This document shows positions 43,957 through 52,810 of a stretch of 64,000 nt of DNA, in pieces. Where the stretch lies: assembly GCA_017626305.1 (NCBI GenBank), contig JAGAIW010000048.1, positions 1-64,000 of the forward strand, written 5' to 3'. The position numbers were made by a program, and so were the translations under genes. The first letter of the stretch is position 1, and every line of letters begins with the position of its first letter. The DNA is from Clostridia bacterium (GTDB lineage: Bacteria > Bacillota > Clostridia > Christensenellales > Borkfalkiaceae). The notes below the pieces were generated by a model that was not told the DNA's origin, did no database searches, and was given only the letters and a program-made list of their open reading frames with translations.

Positions 43957-44589
43957 ATGTCAACGAAAAAGGAATTGAATTTAAGCGGAATTTGCTACGA
44001 CGGGCAAGGCTTTATCCCTGTAATTGCGCAAGATTACGAAAGCGGCGAAGTGCTTTTGCTTGGAAAAATGAATCAAGAAGCGGTAAAAAAGACGTTTGAA
44101 ACGGACGTCGTATATTATTGCGACGAAGCAGGTAAGCTTAGAAAATTCGGCGATACGCTGGGCAATACGCAAAAACTCGTGGTGGCGTTTTTGGACGACG
44201 CAGGAAAGACGTTGCTTATTAAAGTGCGCCAAAAGGGTAAGGCTTGCCCCGAAAAGGACAGCTATTCGCAATTCGTCAATCAGCTTAAAGGCGAATATAA
44301 GGAAATCGGCGGGGAAATGTTCGGACGGTTGCAACGCATTGTAGACGAATATAAAAAGAACCCCGAAGACGGCGCGTACACCAGCTTTTTGTTTGCGCGC
44401 GGAGTGGATCGTATCGGCAAAAAGGTGGGCGAAGAAGCGGTGGAATTCGTTATTGCGGCAAAGAATGAAGACCCCCAAGGCGTTGTCAACGAAGCGGCGG
44501 ACTTGCTGTATCATACCGTTGTTTTGCTCTCGGCGCGCGGCGTGAAAATCTCCGAAGTTTGCAAGGAGCTTTGCAAGCGTAACAGATAA
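43957..44589 (+). CDS. hisI: HisIE-like fusion with a degenerate HisI half
   Basis: The 210-residue protein has the HisI-HisE order. The HisE half (about 120-210) is intact: KVGEEAVEFVIAAKNED and EAADLLYHTVVLL carry the acidic metal ligands of phosphoribosyl-ATP pyrophosphatase. The HisI half (1-110) keeps LLGKMNQEAVKKTFET and a GDTLGNTQ segment. The zinc/magnesium motif, normally DCDxD, reads LDDAGK at 79-84, and the second Cys-rich loop (CHTGxxSC) is KACPEKDSYS. Cyclohydrolase activity is therefore doubtful. No other his gene is near; it may act as a pyrophosphatase on another nucleotide. Confidence 0.8.
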   Translation: MSTKKELNLSGICYDGQGFIPVIAQDYESGEVLLLGKMNQEAVKKTFETDVVYYCDEAGKLRKFGDTLGNTQKLVVAFLDDAGKTLLIKVRQKGKACPEKDSYSQFVNQLKGEYKEIGGEMFGRLQRIVDEYKKNPEDGAYTSFLFARGVDRIGKKVGEEAVEFVIAAKNEDPQGVVNEAADLLYHTVVLLSARGVKISEVCKELCKRNR

Positions 44590-44608
44590 AATACATAAGG
44601 ATTTTAGC

Positions 44609-45397
44609 ATGAATCTTTTAGAATACATGAGTGTTGGTGAAAACGAAAAACCGCTTGACCGTATTGTTACGGACGGCGGTTTTTGCTCCATATTCCGCAC
44701 AATCGGCTGTATCGGCGACAGTCTTTCTTCGGGAGAATTTGAAAGTAAAAAGCCGGACGGGACGAAAGCGTATCACGACTTTTACGAATATTCGTGGGGG
44801 CAGTTTATTGCGCGCAGCGCAGGCTGTAAGGTGCACAATTTTTCCAAGGGCGGCATGACGGCGAAGGTTTACATGGAAGAGTTCGCCGACGCCAACGGCT
44901 TTTTTGGGCGGGATAAGCTTTGCCAAGCGTATATTATCGCCTTTGGGGTAAACGATTTGTTGGGCAGAAAAATGGAAGTGGGCTCGGTAGCGGATATTTG
45001 CAAAGACGACTATACGAAAAACGCGCAAACGTTTGCAGGGTATTACGCGCAAATCATTCAAAAGCTTAAATTGTTGCAGCCCCGCGCGAAGTTCTTTTTA
45101 GTAAGCATGCCGCGAGAGCGGGAAGATACCTATCAAAAGCGGAAGGAATGTCGCGACCTGTTACAATCGTTTACCGAATTTTTCGACAGGACGTATTTGA
45201 TTGACTTGTTCGAGTATGCGCCCGTGTACGACGACGCGTTTAAGGAAAAATATTTTCTTGGGCACATGACGCCGACGGGCTACGTTTTGACGGCGCGTAT
45301 GATCGAAAGCTATATCGATTATATCATTCGTAAAAATCCAAAAGAGTTTTCGCAGGTTGGGTTAATCGGCACGGATTTATATTTTGAAAGAGAATAA
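44609..45397 (+). CDS. SGNH/GDSL-family hydrolase
   Basis: A 262-residue single-domain SGNH hydrolase: Ser38 in CIGDSLSSG, a Gly in FSKGGMTA, Asn in FGVNDLLG and His in GHMTPTGYVLTARMIE. These are the four blocks of the family. No signal peptide is visible. It could be a lipase/esterase or a carbohydrate deacetylase; the substrate is unknown. It is 19 bp after hisIE and followed by two terminators in a row. Confidence 0.85.
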   Translation: MNLLEYMSVGENEKPLDRIVTDGGFCSIFRTIGCIGDSLSSGEFESKKPDGTKAYHDFYEYSWGQFIARSAGCKVHNFSKGGMTAKVYMEEFADANGFFGRDKLCQAYIIAFGVNDLLGRKMEVGSVADICKDDYTKNAQTFAGYYAQIIQKLKLLQPRAKFFLVSMPREREDTYQKRKECRDLLQSFTEFFDRTYLIDLFEYAPVYDDAFKEKYFLGHMTPTGYVLTARMIESYIDYIIRKNPKEFSQVGLIGTDLYFERE

Positions 45398-45410
45398 ATT
45401 GCATAAATAC

Positions 45411-45444
45411 GGCGTTCACCGTTGTTGTGGACGCCTGTTTTTTT
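45411..45444 (+). terminator. First of two tandem terminators
   Basis: GGCGTTCAC and GTGGACGCC pair (one G-T) with a seven-base loop, then TGTTTTTTT. Confidence 0.8.
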
Positions 45445-45475
45445 ACCACTCTACTCTGGGTAGAGTGGTTTTTTT
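45445..45475 (+). terminator. Second tandem terminator
   Basis: Perfect stem ACCACTCTAC-TCTGG-GTAGAGTGGT then a T7 run, starting directly after the first terminator's T-run. Confidence 0.9.
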
Positions 45476-45628
45476 GGTTTGTAGAGAAAAACGGGGAAGG
45501 GGTAGAGTAAAAACGCAGGGAAAAAACTTGTCCAAAACGGCGAAAAAAAGTAAAATAAGCATATAAACTTTTTTGGCAAAAGTTACGAGCAATCGACAAA
45601 ACCCGACGGTTTTTGCGCCGTACGTATA

Positions 45629-45637
45629 TGCTATAAT
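45629..45637 (+). promoter_or_regulatory. Extended -10 promoter of minD
   Basis: TGCTATAAT at 45629-45637 without a good -35; a TG at the extended -10 position may compensate. Confidence 0.65.
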
Positions 45638-45685
45638 TTAGCTATGCCGCTTTTTTAAGGCAATAAAAAAGGAGCGCGAAAGGGT

Positions 45686-46456
45686 ATGGCAAGAAAAATC
45701 GTCGTTACGTCGGGAAAGGGCGGTGTGGGAAAAACCACAATCGCCGCAGGGGTTTCCGCGCAGCTTGCAAAGCGGGGCGAACGGGTGCTTTTATGTGACG
45801 CTGATTTCGGCTTGAATAACGTAGACGTCGTGACGGGGATAGAACAGTTCGTTATCTACGACGTCGTGGACGTTATCGAAGGCAGATGTCGGGCAAAGCA
45901 AGCGCTTGTGCGACACCCCGTATTTGCAAATCTGTACATACTCACTAGCAGTCATTCCGCGCCCGAACGCTACGTATCGCCGCAGGCGTTACGGCTTGTC
46001 ATAGACAGCCTTGCACCGCAGTTTGATTACGTGTTTATCGATTGCCCTGCCGGAGTAGACGACGGATTCCATAGGGCGGCGGCTTGCGCCGACGAAGCCA
46101 TGGTGGTCACTACGCCGCACGTTTCGGCAATCCGTGACGCGGATAAAGTGATAACCCTTTTAAAAAGTTACGCCTTAAAAGACGTGTCTTTGGTGGTGAA
46201 TAAGGTGCGCGGCGATTTGCTAATCGGTGGAGAAAGCTTGTATCCGCAAGAGATTTCGCAAATACTCAAAACGCCGCTTTTAGGAATTTTACCCGAAGAA
46301 TACGGCATTTACGGGGGCGAATTTGCCGACGCTCATTCGTCGGTAAAAACGCTTGCGAATAATCTTTTAACGGGCAAACGCAAGCTATACGACCCCACGA
46401 AAAAATACGTTGGTATCGTGGGCGGTATACGGCGATTGCTAAAAAGGAGTTTGTGA
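45686..46456 (+). CDS. minD: Septum site-determining ATPase MinD
   Basis: A 256-residue MinD: deviant Walker A GKGGVGKTT (10-18), LLCDADFGLNNVD as switch I region, and VFIDCPAGVDDGF as the Walker B/switch II strand. The C-terminal GIVGGIRRLLKRSL is the amphipathic membrane-targeting helix. MinD binds membranes with ATP and places the division site through MinC. No minC is adjacent. A MinE-like gene overlaps its end. ATG 45686 has a GGAGCGCGAAAGGG upstream region. Confidence 0.93.
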   Translation: MARKIVVTSGKGGVGKTTIAAGVSAQLAKRGERVLLCDADFGLNNVDVVTGIEQFVIYDVVDVIEGRCRAKQALVRHPVFANLYILTSSHSAPERYVSPQALRLVIDSLAPQFDYVFIDCPAGVDDGFHRAAACADEAMVVTTPHVSAIRDADKVITLLKSYALKDVSLVVNKVRGDLLIGGESLYPQEISQILKTPLLGILPEEYGIYGGEFADAHSSVKTLANNLLTGKRKLYDPTKKYVGIVGGIRRLLKRSL

Positions 46457-46458
46457 CC

Positions 46459-46695
46459 ATGCAAAGGGGAAGGAATTACGAGCTTGCCCGTATCCACAGC
46501 GTGATACAGGCGGATAAATCGGTACTCAGCGACGCTTGCAAAGCGCTTATTTTACAGGATTTTGCCGAAAAATTCGGCGAATATTTCGATTTGACGGGTC
46601 TACCGCGGTTAGAGCTTGCCTGTCAAAACGGAACGTATTTTATAAAGGTGGAGTTTGAAGCGGAGCGCATTAAAAAATTTAACGTAATCAAATAA
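46459..46695 (+). CDS. Divergent MinE-like protein
   Basis: The product has 78 residues from ATG 46459, preferred because AGGAG (46445-46449) is 9 bases away; an overlapping GTG at 46453 is only 3 away. RGRNYELARIHSVIQADKSVLSDACKALILQDFAEKFGEYFDLTG has the spacing of MinE's helix that binds MinD followed by the topological-specificity region, and FIKVEFEAERIKKF would be its last strand. Identity to known MinE looks low, so the assignment relies on size, pattern and position after minD. If correct it stimulates MinD ATPase to drive oscillation. Confidence 0.65.
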   Translation: MQRGRNYELARIHSVIQADKSVLSDACKALILQDFAEKFGEYFDLTGLPRLELACQNGTYFIKVEFEAERIKKFNVIK

Positions 46696-46710
46696 AAAGG
46701 AGTTATACAA

Positions 46711-47583
46711 ATGGCAAGAAAATTCGATATCATTACGGATTCTGGCTGCGATATGCCGCAGGAATACTACAAGGAACACGATATAACGTGCGTACGGCTT
46801 GGCTTTACCATGAACAACGTCAACTACGAAGGGGAAAGCGGGGAAAGAATAACGGAAAAGGCGTTTTATCAAAAGCTGCGCGAAGGGGCTATGCCTACCA
46901 CCTATCAGGTAACGGGCGAAACGGCGAAACAGTATATAGAAAGCAGCTTGCAAAAGGGTAACGACGTGCTGGTTATCACCTTTTCGTCGGGGCTTTCGGG
47001 GACGGCAGGCAGCTTTGCCGTTGCGGTGAGAGATTTATCCAAAGCATATCCCCAGCGCAATATCCGCATGGTGGACAGCTTGTCCGCGTCTATGGGGGAA
47101 GGCTTATTGCTCGATTACGCCGTGAAGTATGCGGAGCTTGGGCACACCTTGGACGAAACGGCGGAGTACTTGGAAGGCTTAAAATTGCATATTTGCCACT
47201 TGTTTACCGTGGATAATTTATTCCATTTAAAACGGGGCGGCAGAGTATCCGCCACCACCGCTTTGGTGGGGTCTATCCTTAAAATCAAACCCGTCATGCA
47301 CGTGGATAACGAAGGACATTTGGTGGCAATCGGCAAGGCAATCGGTAGAAAAAAATCGTTGCGCTCGCTGGTGGAACGTATGGAAGAAACGGCTACGTTG
47401 GAAGAAAACGACCCTATCTTTATCAGTCACGGCGATTGCATGGACGACGTGGAATACGTCAAGGGTTTGCTCAAAGAAAAGTATCCAAAAGCGGCTATCT
47501 TCGTGCATTACGTAGGCAGCGTAATCGGTACGCACTCGGGTTGCGGCACGCTGGCAATTTTCTATAAAGGGAAACAAAGATAA
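46711..47583 (+). CDS. DegV-family fatty-acid-binding protein (FakB-like)
   Basis: A 290-residue DegV protein: DIITDSGCDMPQEYYKEHDITCVRLGFTMNNVNYEG at the N-terminus, TTYQVTGE, VITFSSGLSGT, MVDSLSASMGEG and the C-terminal FISHGDC and SVIGTHSGCGTLAIFY. The family binds a fatty acid and presents it to FakA (at 39837) for phosphorylation. It follows the MinE-like gene by 15 bp with AAGGAG before ATG 46711. Downstream lies the multi-hairpin element, convergent to trmO. Confidence 0.93.
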   Translation: MARKFDIITDSGCDMPQEYYKEHDITCVRLGFTMNNVNYEGESGERITEKAFYQKLREGAMPTTYQVTGETAKQYIESSLQKGNDVLVITFSSGLSGTAGSFAVAVRDLSKAYPQRNIRMVDSLSASMGEGLLLDYAVKYAELGHTLDETAEYLEGLKLHICHLFTVDNLFHLKRGGRVSATTALVGSILKIKPVMHVDNEGHLVAIGKAIGRKKSLRSLVERMEETATLEENDPIFISHGDCMDDVEYVKGLLKEKYPKAAIFVHYVGSVIGTHSGCGTLAIFYKGKQR

Positions 47584-47597
47584 AACAAAAGCTCCGC

Positions 47598-47878
47598 TTG
47601 TCGCTCTTCTCGTAGGGAATTGCGACAACTAAATAAATCCGTAAACGGATTTGTGAGATTTGCTTACGCAAGTTATATCGCCTATCGGCAGTTATATTCG
47701 CCTAACGGCGGGTTAAGGATTTATTTAATATAACTGCGACCAAACGTCGCAATATCACGCAAGATTTATCTTGCATATCACTTTTAGCCATAAGGCTAAA
47801 AATATAACTGAACATCTCGGTCTTTTGTGGACAAGAAAAAGCACACTACCTGTCGCGGTTTGCGAAGTATAGTGTGCT
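47598..47878 (-). ncRNA. Multi-hairpin element downstream of trmO, copy 1 (candidate structured RNA)
   Basis: The 47584-47916 gap has no credible ORF. Read on the minus strand (sense to trmO), it holds a large stem AGCACACTA/TAGTGTGCT (47878-47840) and seven short hairpins: TTTTAGCC/GGCTAAAA, GCAAGA/TCTTGC, TGCGAC/GTCGCA, CGCC/GGCG, GCC/GGC, TTGC/GCAA with a GTAA loop, and AAATCCG/CGGATTT. It ends with TTGTCGC/GCGACAA. Linkers such as GTGATAT, and one 23-nt linker, match copy 2 at 59238 almost exactly, while stems differ but still pair. It starts about 38 nt after the trmO stop. Confidence 0.7.
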
Positions 47879-47916
47879 AATTGTTTACATTAAAAATGTA
47901 TAGTAAAACGCTTTTC

Positions 47917-48603
47917 CTACATCGTTTTTTGTACGTCGACGACGTATAGCGTATCCCGTTCCACACGGAAACGGATTTGATATCCGCCAAACGCCATGCC
48001 GTAAATACGGGTGATATCGTCGTGATAAGACGGGCGCGGGTCGTCGGCAAGACATTCTATTAAGCCTTCCCGTTTTTCTTCGGGAATTTGCGCTTGCAAC
48101 GCAAGGGGAAAATCTACCTTTAATCGGTAATGTTCACGCTCCGCGGCGTAACCGCCCGTTGCGGTGGGGATACAGTCGGCAAAGGGAAGATAGGGTTTGA
48201 TATCGAGTATGGGTGTTCCGTCCAGCAAATCCGCGCCCAAGACTTTCAAACAAAGCCCGTCCTTCGTGCGTTCCAGCCCGACGAGCTTGACGCAGGAGAG
48301 CCCGATATGGTTGGGGCGAAAGGGCGAACGGCTGGCAAATACGCCCACCCGTTTGTTGCCGCCAAGCCGCGGCGGGCGAACGGTTGCCGACCAACCGTCT
48401 TTTCTTGCCAAAGAAAAATCGAAGAGTAGCCAAATATGCGAAAATCCTTCTATTTCGCGAAACGCTTCTTCCGTGTCATACGGGGGAATAAGAACGATAT
48501 GCGAAAGTAGGGACGGCGCGCGGCCGCTTTGGCGGGGCACGCCGAATTTTTCGGGCAATTCCGAACGCATATATCCGATAGGGGAAACGGTAAAGGACGA
48601 CAT
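47917..48603 (-). CDS. trmO: tRNA t6A37 methyltransferase TrmO (TsaA)
   Basis: The product has 228 residues from the ATG at 48603; the longer minus frame runs through the promoter and is rejected. SPIGYMRSELPEKFGVPRQSG, LLFDFSLARKDGW, VRPPRLGG and GVFASRSPFRPNHIGLSCVKL are TrmO signatures, and the C-terminal domain includes RIYGMAFGGYQIRF. It adds a methyl group to N6-threonylcarbamoyladenosine at position 37 of certain tRNAs, using SAM. It is divergent from argG and followed on the minus strand by the multi-hairpin element. Confidence 0.93.
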   Translation of the reverse strand: MSSFTVSPIGYMRSELPEKFGVPRQSGRAPSLLSHIVLIPPYDTEEAFREIEGFSHIWLLFDFSLARKDGWSATVRPPRLGGNKRVGVFASRSPFRPNHIGLSCVKLVGLERTKDGLCLKVLGADLLDGTPILDIKPYLPFADCIPTATGGYAAEREHYRLKVDFPLALQAQIPEEKREGLIECLADDPRPSYHDDITRIYGMAFGGYQIRFRVERDTLYVVDVQKTM

Positions 48604-48628
48604 GATACACTCCGTTGTTTTTTTGTTT

Positions 48629-48657
48629 ATTATATAAAAAAGCGCGTTTTTTGTCAA
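48629..48657 (-). promoter_or_regulatory. trmO promoter
   Basis: On the minus strand TTGACA (48657-48652), 17-bp spacer, TATAAT (48634-48629). Confidence 0.88.
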
Positions 48658-48728
48658 GTATAAAAGGGGATACGCCGTCGAAATACGGCGTTTTTGCCTT
48701 TTTATAAAAACGTTAAAAATAATCTGCA

Positions 48729-48742
48729 TGAAAAAATATACA
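48729..48742. promoter_or_regulatory. Distal ArgR-type box upstream of argG
   Basis: TGAAAAAATATACA matches TGNATWWWWATNCA with one mismatch. The AT-rich 48721-48840 stretch holds further TATGCA/TATACA half-sites. The 318-bp gap between trmO and argG is thus regulatory. Confidence 0.45.
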
Positions 48743-48844
48743 AAGTTTTATGCAAAAATAACCGATTTATTCATAATTTTATACATTTATGCAAAATATA
48801 CGAAAAATATTCAAAAAAACTTATAAATAAAGGTAAAAAACACG

Positions 48845-48890
48845 TTGACAATCGGGGTTGACGGGTGTATAATATATGCATAAATATACA
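48845..48890 (+). promoter_or_regulatory. argG promoter with ArgR-type box
   Basis: Perfect TTGACA (48845-48850), 17 bp, perfect TATAAT (48868-48873). An exact ARG box TGCATAAATATACA (48877-48890) covers the start site, the right place for repression of the arg operon by arginine-bound ArgR. Confidence 0.8.
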
Positions 48891-48921
48891 AAAATCAATC
48901 ATTTGAAAAGGAGTGGTTATT

Positions 48922-50148
48922 ATGGATAAAAAAGATATTAAAAAAGTAGTGCTTGCCTATTCGGGCGGTTTGGATACGTCGATTATTATTCCTTGGCTTA
49001 AAGAGAATTACAATAACTGCGAAGTTATCGCGGTCAGCGGCAACGTCGGTCAAGCGGACGAGTTGGACGGCTTAGAAGAAAAGGCGTTAAAAACGGGCGC
49101 GTCTAAGCTGTACGTAGAAGATTTGACGGACGAATTCGTAGACGATTACGTCGTGCCTACCATGATGGCAGGCGCGAAATATGAAGAATATCTTTTGGGT
49201 ACGTCGTTTGCCCGTCCCGTTATCGCAAAGCGTATCGTAGAAATTGCGAAGAAAGAAGGGGCTGACGCCATTTGCCACGGCTGTACGGGTAAGGGGAACG
49301 ACCAAGTGCGTTTCGAGCTGACGATAAAAGCGTTTGCGCCCGATATGACGATTATCGCGCCTTGGAGAGAATGGTCGATAAAGTCGCGTGAAGAAGAAAT
49401 CGATTACGCCGAAGCGCACAACGTGCCTTTGAAAATCAACCGTGAAACCAACTATTCCAAGGACAAAAACCTTTGGCATCTTAGCCATGAAGGCTTGGAT
49501 TTGGAAGACGCAGGCAACGAACCGCTCTACGAAAAGGAAGGCTTTTTGGAAATGGGCGTATCGCCTTTACAAGCGCCCGACAAGCCCACGTATATCGAGC
49601 TGGAATTTGAAAAGGGACGTCCCGTTGCGCTCGACGGCAAGAAGATGAGCGCGAAGGATATCATTCTTGCGCTTAATAAAGTGGGCGGCGCAAACGGTAT
49701 CGGGCTTTTGGATATCGTGGAAAACCGTTTGGTGGGTATGAAGTGCCGCGGCGTATACGAAACTCCCGGAGGGGAAATTTTATACGCGGCGCACAGCTAT
49801 TTGGAAACCCTTTGCTTGGATAAGTATACGGCGCACAAAAAACAAGAGCTTTCCGTTTGCTTTGCCGAGCTCGTGTATAACGGACAATGGTTCACGCCCT
49901 TGCGCGAAGCGCTTTCCGCGTTTGTCGAAAAGACGCAGGAAAACGTAACGGGTAAGGTACGCTTAAAGCTGTACAAGGGCAATATTATCAAGGCAGGGGC
50001 TTGGAGTGATTATTCGCTCTATTCGGAAGAAATTGCAACGTTTGGCGAAGACCACGTATATAACCAAGCGGACGCAACGGGCTTTATCAACCTGTTCGGT
50101 TTGCCTATTAAGGTACAGGCGGAAGTCAACCAAAAGAACAACAAATAA
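48922..50148 (+). CDS. argG: Argininosuccinate synthase
   Basis: A 408-residue ArgG from ATG 48922, set by AAAAGGAG at 48906-48913. The PP-loop [19 protein letters not shown] and [39 protein letters not shown] and the YDGR-like [13 protein letters not shown] blocks are standard. It joins citrulline and aspartate using ATP in the cytoplasm. It heads the arginine cluster and is the gene directly under the ARG box promoter. Confidence 0.97.
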   Translation: MDKKDIKKVVLAYSGGLDTSIIIPWLKENYNNCEVIAVSGNVGQADELDGLEEKALKTGASKLYVEDLTDEFVDDYVVPTMMAGAKYEEYLLGTSFARPVIAKRIVEIAKKEGADAICHGCTGKGNDQVRFELTIKAFAPDMTIIAPWREWSIKSREEEIDYAEAHNVPLKINRETNYSKDKNLWHLSHEGLDLEDAGNEPLYEKEGFLEMGVSPLQAPDKPTYIELEFEKGRPVALDGKKMSAKDIILALNKVGGANGIGLLDIVENRLVGMKCRGVYETPGGEILYAAHSYLETLCLDKYTAHKKQELSVCFAELVYNGQWFTPLREALSAFVEKTQENVTGKVRLKLYKGNIIKAGAWSDYSLYSEEIATFGEDHVYNQADATGFINLFGLPIKVQAEVNQKNNK

Positions 50149-50154
50149 AAAAAC

Positions 50155-50470
50155 GAATTATATGCGTCGTAACTCGGCGTCGAGCTCCGTTTTGTTTTGG
50201 TCGTGTACGCCTAAGTACTTCTCGTGCAACGTGCGGTAAACGTTGCACTCGGTCACCGTTCGCGCGGGCAAATGCGCTCACTCATCTCGCCCCTAAAAAG
50301 CACTATCAATGCTTTTCTTAACGGGCAGCTCGTCCCGTGCAACAAATACTTGCTCTCCTTGATTTACTCGCATCTAATCCGCTTTGCAAACGACGGAATA
50401 TTTCGTCGAAAAAAATCAATACCAAAATGGAGCTTTTTGCCTACCGCGAAAACCGCGGCAGGCAAACTGT
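50155..50470. repeat. Degenerate hairpin-repeat region between argG and argH
   Basis: The 334-bp gap carries broken copies of the TGAAATACTTCG family (TCGGCGTCGAGCTCCGTTTTG, CTTGATTTACTCGCATCTAATCCG) and an inverted stretch CGTGCAACGTGCGGTAAACGTTGCAC. No ORF is supported. It separates two genes that normally form one transcript. Confidence 0.65.
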
Positions 50471-50482
50471 ATTATTAAAAGT

Positions 50483-51859
50483 ATGGAAAAAATGTGGGCG
50501 GGCAGATTTCTCAAAGCCTTAGACAAAAAAGCGGACGATTTTAATTCGTCCTTGCGTTTTGATTGTAGAATGTACGCGCAGGATATCCAAGGGAGTATTG
50601 CGCACGCCAAAATGCTGTGCAAACAAGGTATCTTATCCCAAGGAGAAACACAGTCCATTATAGACGGATTACAAACGATTTTATCCGATATTCAAACGGG
50701 TAAACTCACCTTTGATTCGGGCGCGGAAGATATCCATATGTTTATCGAAGCGGAGCTCACCGCCCGTATCGGCGACGCAGGTAAACGCTTGCATACGGCG
50801 CGCAGCCGTAACGATCAGGTGGCGGTGGATATCCGTATGTATTTGCGCGACGAAGCGCAGGAAATCGTTGCGCTTATCAAGCAAGCGATTGTCGCTATCG
50901 TAGACAAGGCGGAAGAAAACGCCGAAGTGATTGCCCCCGGGTATACCCATTTACAGCGCGCGCAACCCATTTCCTTTGGACATCATTTGATGGCGTACGC
51001 CATGATGTTGCTTAGAGATATCGGCAGAATACAGGACGCGGTGGGGCGTATGAACCATTCGCCCTTGGGTAGCTGCGCTTTGGCGGGTACGACCTATCCC
51101 ACCGATAGAGCGTACGTAGCGGAACTTTTACACTTCGACGGCGTATGCCAAAACAGTATCGACGGCGTTTCGGACAGAGATTTTTGTGTGGAGCTTGCCG
51201 CGGCGTTTGCTACGCTAATGATGCACCTTTCCCGTTTGAGCGAAGAAATTATTCTTTGGGCAAGCTGGGAATTTAAGTTTATCGAGCTGGACGATAGCTA
51301 TACGACAGGTTCGTCCATTATGCCCCAAAAGAAAAACCCCGACATGGCAGAGCTCATTCGCGGAAAGACGGGCAGGGTATACGGCGACCTTACGGCGCTT
51401 TTGACCGCGCTTAAAGGCTTACCGCTTGCCTACAACAAGGATATGCAGGAAGATAAAGAAGCCATTTTCGACGCGATTGATACGGTGAAGATGTGTTTGG
51501 AAGTGCTTGCGCCCATGGTGGCTACCATGAAAGTCGACGCGGACAACACCTACAAAGCGGCGCAAAAGGGGTTTATCAACGCCACCGACCTTGCGGACTA
51601 TTTAACCAAAAAGGGCATGCCCTTCCGCGCGGCGTACAAAATCGTCGGGCAAATCGTTGCGGTTTGTATTCAAAAGGGCGAAGTGTTAGACACTCTGCCT
51701 TTGGAAACGTATCAAACGTACAGCGAACTGTTTGAACAGGATTTATACGAAGAAATTGCGTTGGAAACGTGTGTGGCAAAGCGTACGTCGCTCGGCGGCG
51801 CGTCGCCTAGCTCCGTAAAACAACAAATCGCCTACGTAAGAAAGGAACTGGATATATGA
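50483..51859 (+). CDS. argH: Argininosuccinate lyase
   Basis: A 458-residue ArgH: MWAGRF at the start, TARSRNDQVAVDIRMYLRDE, HLQRAQPISFGHHLMAYA and the fumarase-superfamily signature GSSIMPQKKNPDMAELIRGKTGRVYG. It splits argininosuccinate to arginine and fumarate. A longer in-frame extension back to 50384 lies in the repeat region and is rejected. No clear Shine-Dalgarno precedes ATG 50483 or the alternative ATG 50492. Its stop overlaps the argC start by 4 bp. Confidence 0.95.
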   Translation: MEKMWAGRFLKALDKKADDFNSSLRFDCRMYAQDIQGSIAHAKMLCKQGILSQGETQSIIDGLQTILSDIQTGKLTFDSGAEDIHMFIEAELTARIGDAGKRLHTARSRNDQVAVDIRMYLRDEAQEIVALIKQAIVAIVDKAEENAEVIAPGYTHLQRAQPISFGHHLMAYAMMLLRDIGRIQDAVGRMNHSPLGSCALAGTTYPTDRAYVAELLHFDGVCQNSIDGVSDRDFCVELAAAFATLMMHLSRLSEEIILWASWEFKFIELDDSYTTGSSIMPQKKNPDMAELIRGKTGRVYGDLTALLTALKGLPLAYNKDMQEDKEAIFDAIDTVKMCLEVLAPMVATMKVDADNTYKAAQKGFINATDLADYLTKKGMPFRAAYKIVGQIVAVCIQKGEVLDTLPLETYQTYSELFEQDLYEEIALETCVAKRTSLGGASPSSVKQQIAYVRKELDI

Positions 51860-52785
51860 AAAAAGTATTTATCGACGGCAGCGCAGGCACGACGGGGTTG
51901 CGTATCTTCGAGCGTTTGAGCGCGCGTACGGACGTGCAGCTTATCACGCTTAGCGAAGAAGTCCGTAAAGACCCGTCGGCAAGAAAACAGGCGTTAAATC
52001 AAGCGGACGTAGCTTTTTTGTGCTTACCCGACGACGCTGCGCGCGAAGCGGTTGCCATGGTGGAGAACCCGAACACCGTTATCATAGACGCGTCCACGGC
52101 GCATAGAACCTTGGACGGTTGGGCGTACGGCTTTCCCGAGCTTGGCGAACGCTTTGAAAAGAAGGTGCTCAGCTCCAAACGAATTGCCGTCCCCGGGTGT
52201 CATGCAAGCGGATTTATCGCGCTTGTCTATCCCTTAATCGAAGCGGGCGTGCTGAAAAAAGACGCGCTGCTTTGCTGTCATTCGTTGACGGGGTATTCGG
52301 GCGGCGGCAAGAAAATGATTGCCGAGTACGAAAGCGCGGATAGAAACGGGCTTTTGAACGCTCCGCGTCAGTACGCGCTTGCGCAAGGGCACAAGCATTT
52401 GAAGGAAATGAAAGCGATTTGCGGTTTGGAAAACGCGCCTACGTTCAGCCCGATCGTAGCCGATTTTTACAGCGGTATGGAAGTAACCGTTCCGTTATTT
52501 GGGCAACAGCTTGGAAACGCGGGGATAGAAGATATCCGCCGTATTTATGCAAAAAAATACACGGGTGCGTTGGTGCGGTACGTAGAAAGCATGGACGATA
52601 ACGGATTTTTATCCGCGCTTGCTTTGGCGAAAACGGACGGCATGAAAATCAGCGTAAGCGGCAATGACGAGCGTATTTTGCTGTTGGCGGTATACGACAA
52701 CTTAGGCAAAGGCGCGTCGGGCGCGGCGATTGAGTGCATGAACCTTGCTATCGGCGTGGAAAGAACGCAAGGTTTGGTATTGTAA
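51856..52785 (+). CDS. argC: N-acetyl-gamma-glutamyl-phosphate reductase
   Basis: A 309-residue ArgC of the shorter type 2 class: VFIDGSAGTTGLRIFERL binds NADPH, Cys115 in VPGCHASGF is the acyl-accepting residue, and GYSGGGKKMIAEYE and APRQYALAQGHKHLKEM hold the catalytic His region. It reduces N-acetylglutamyl phosphate to the semialdehyde, step three of the acetylated arginine route. It is translationally coupled to argH. Confidence 0.95.
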   Translation: MKKVFIDGSAGTTGLRIFERLSARTDVQLITLSEEVRKDPSARKQALNQADVAFLCLPDDAAREAVAMVENPNTVIIDASTAHRTLDGWAYGFPELGERFEKKVLSSKRIAVPGCHASGFIALVYPLIEAGVLKKDALLCCHSLTGYSGGGKKMIAEYESADRNGLLNAPRQYALAQGHKHLKEMKAICGLENAPTFSPIVADFYSGMEVTVPLFGQQLGNAGIEDIRRIYAKKYTGALVRYVESMDDNGFLSALALAKTDGMKISVSGNDERILLLAVYDNLGKGASGAAIECMNLAIGVERTQGLVL

Positions 52786-52810
52786 AGAGAACGAAAACGG
52801 AGAAGAAAAT

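Noticed and set aside
47584..47916. CRISPR array
   Set aside because: The regularly spaced short palindromes at first suggest one, but the palindromes are all different, the linkers are only about 7 nt, and no cas gene is near.
48604..48729. N-terminal extension of trmO
   Set aside because: It would run through the consensus minus-strand promoter at 48629-48657.
50384..50482. N-terminal extension of argH
   Set aside because: The extension lies in repeat DNA and does not resemble ArgH; the family begins near MWAGRF.
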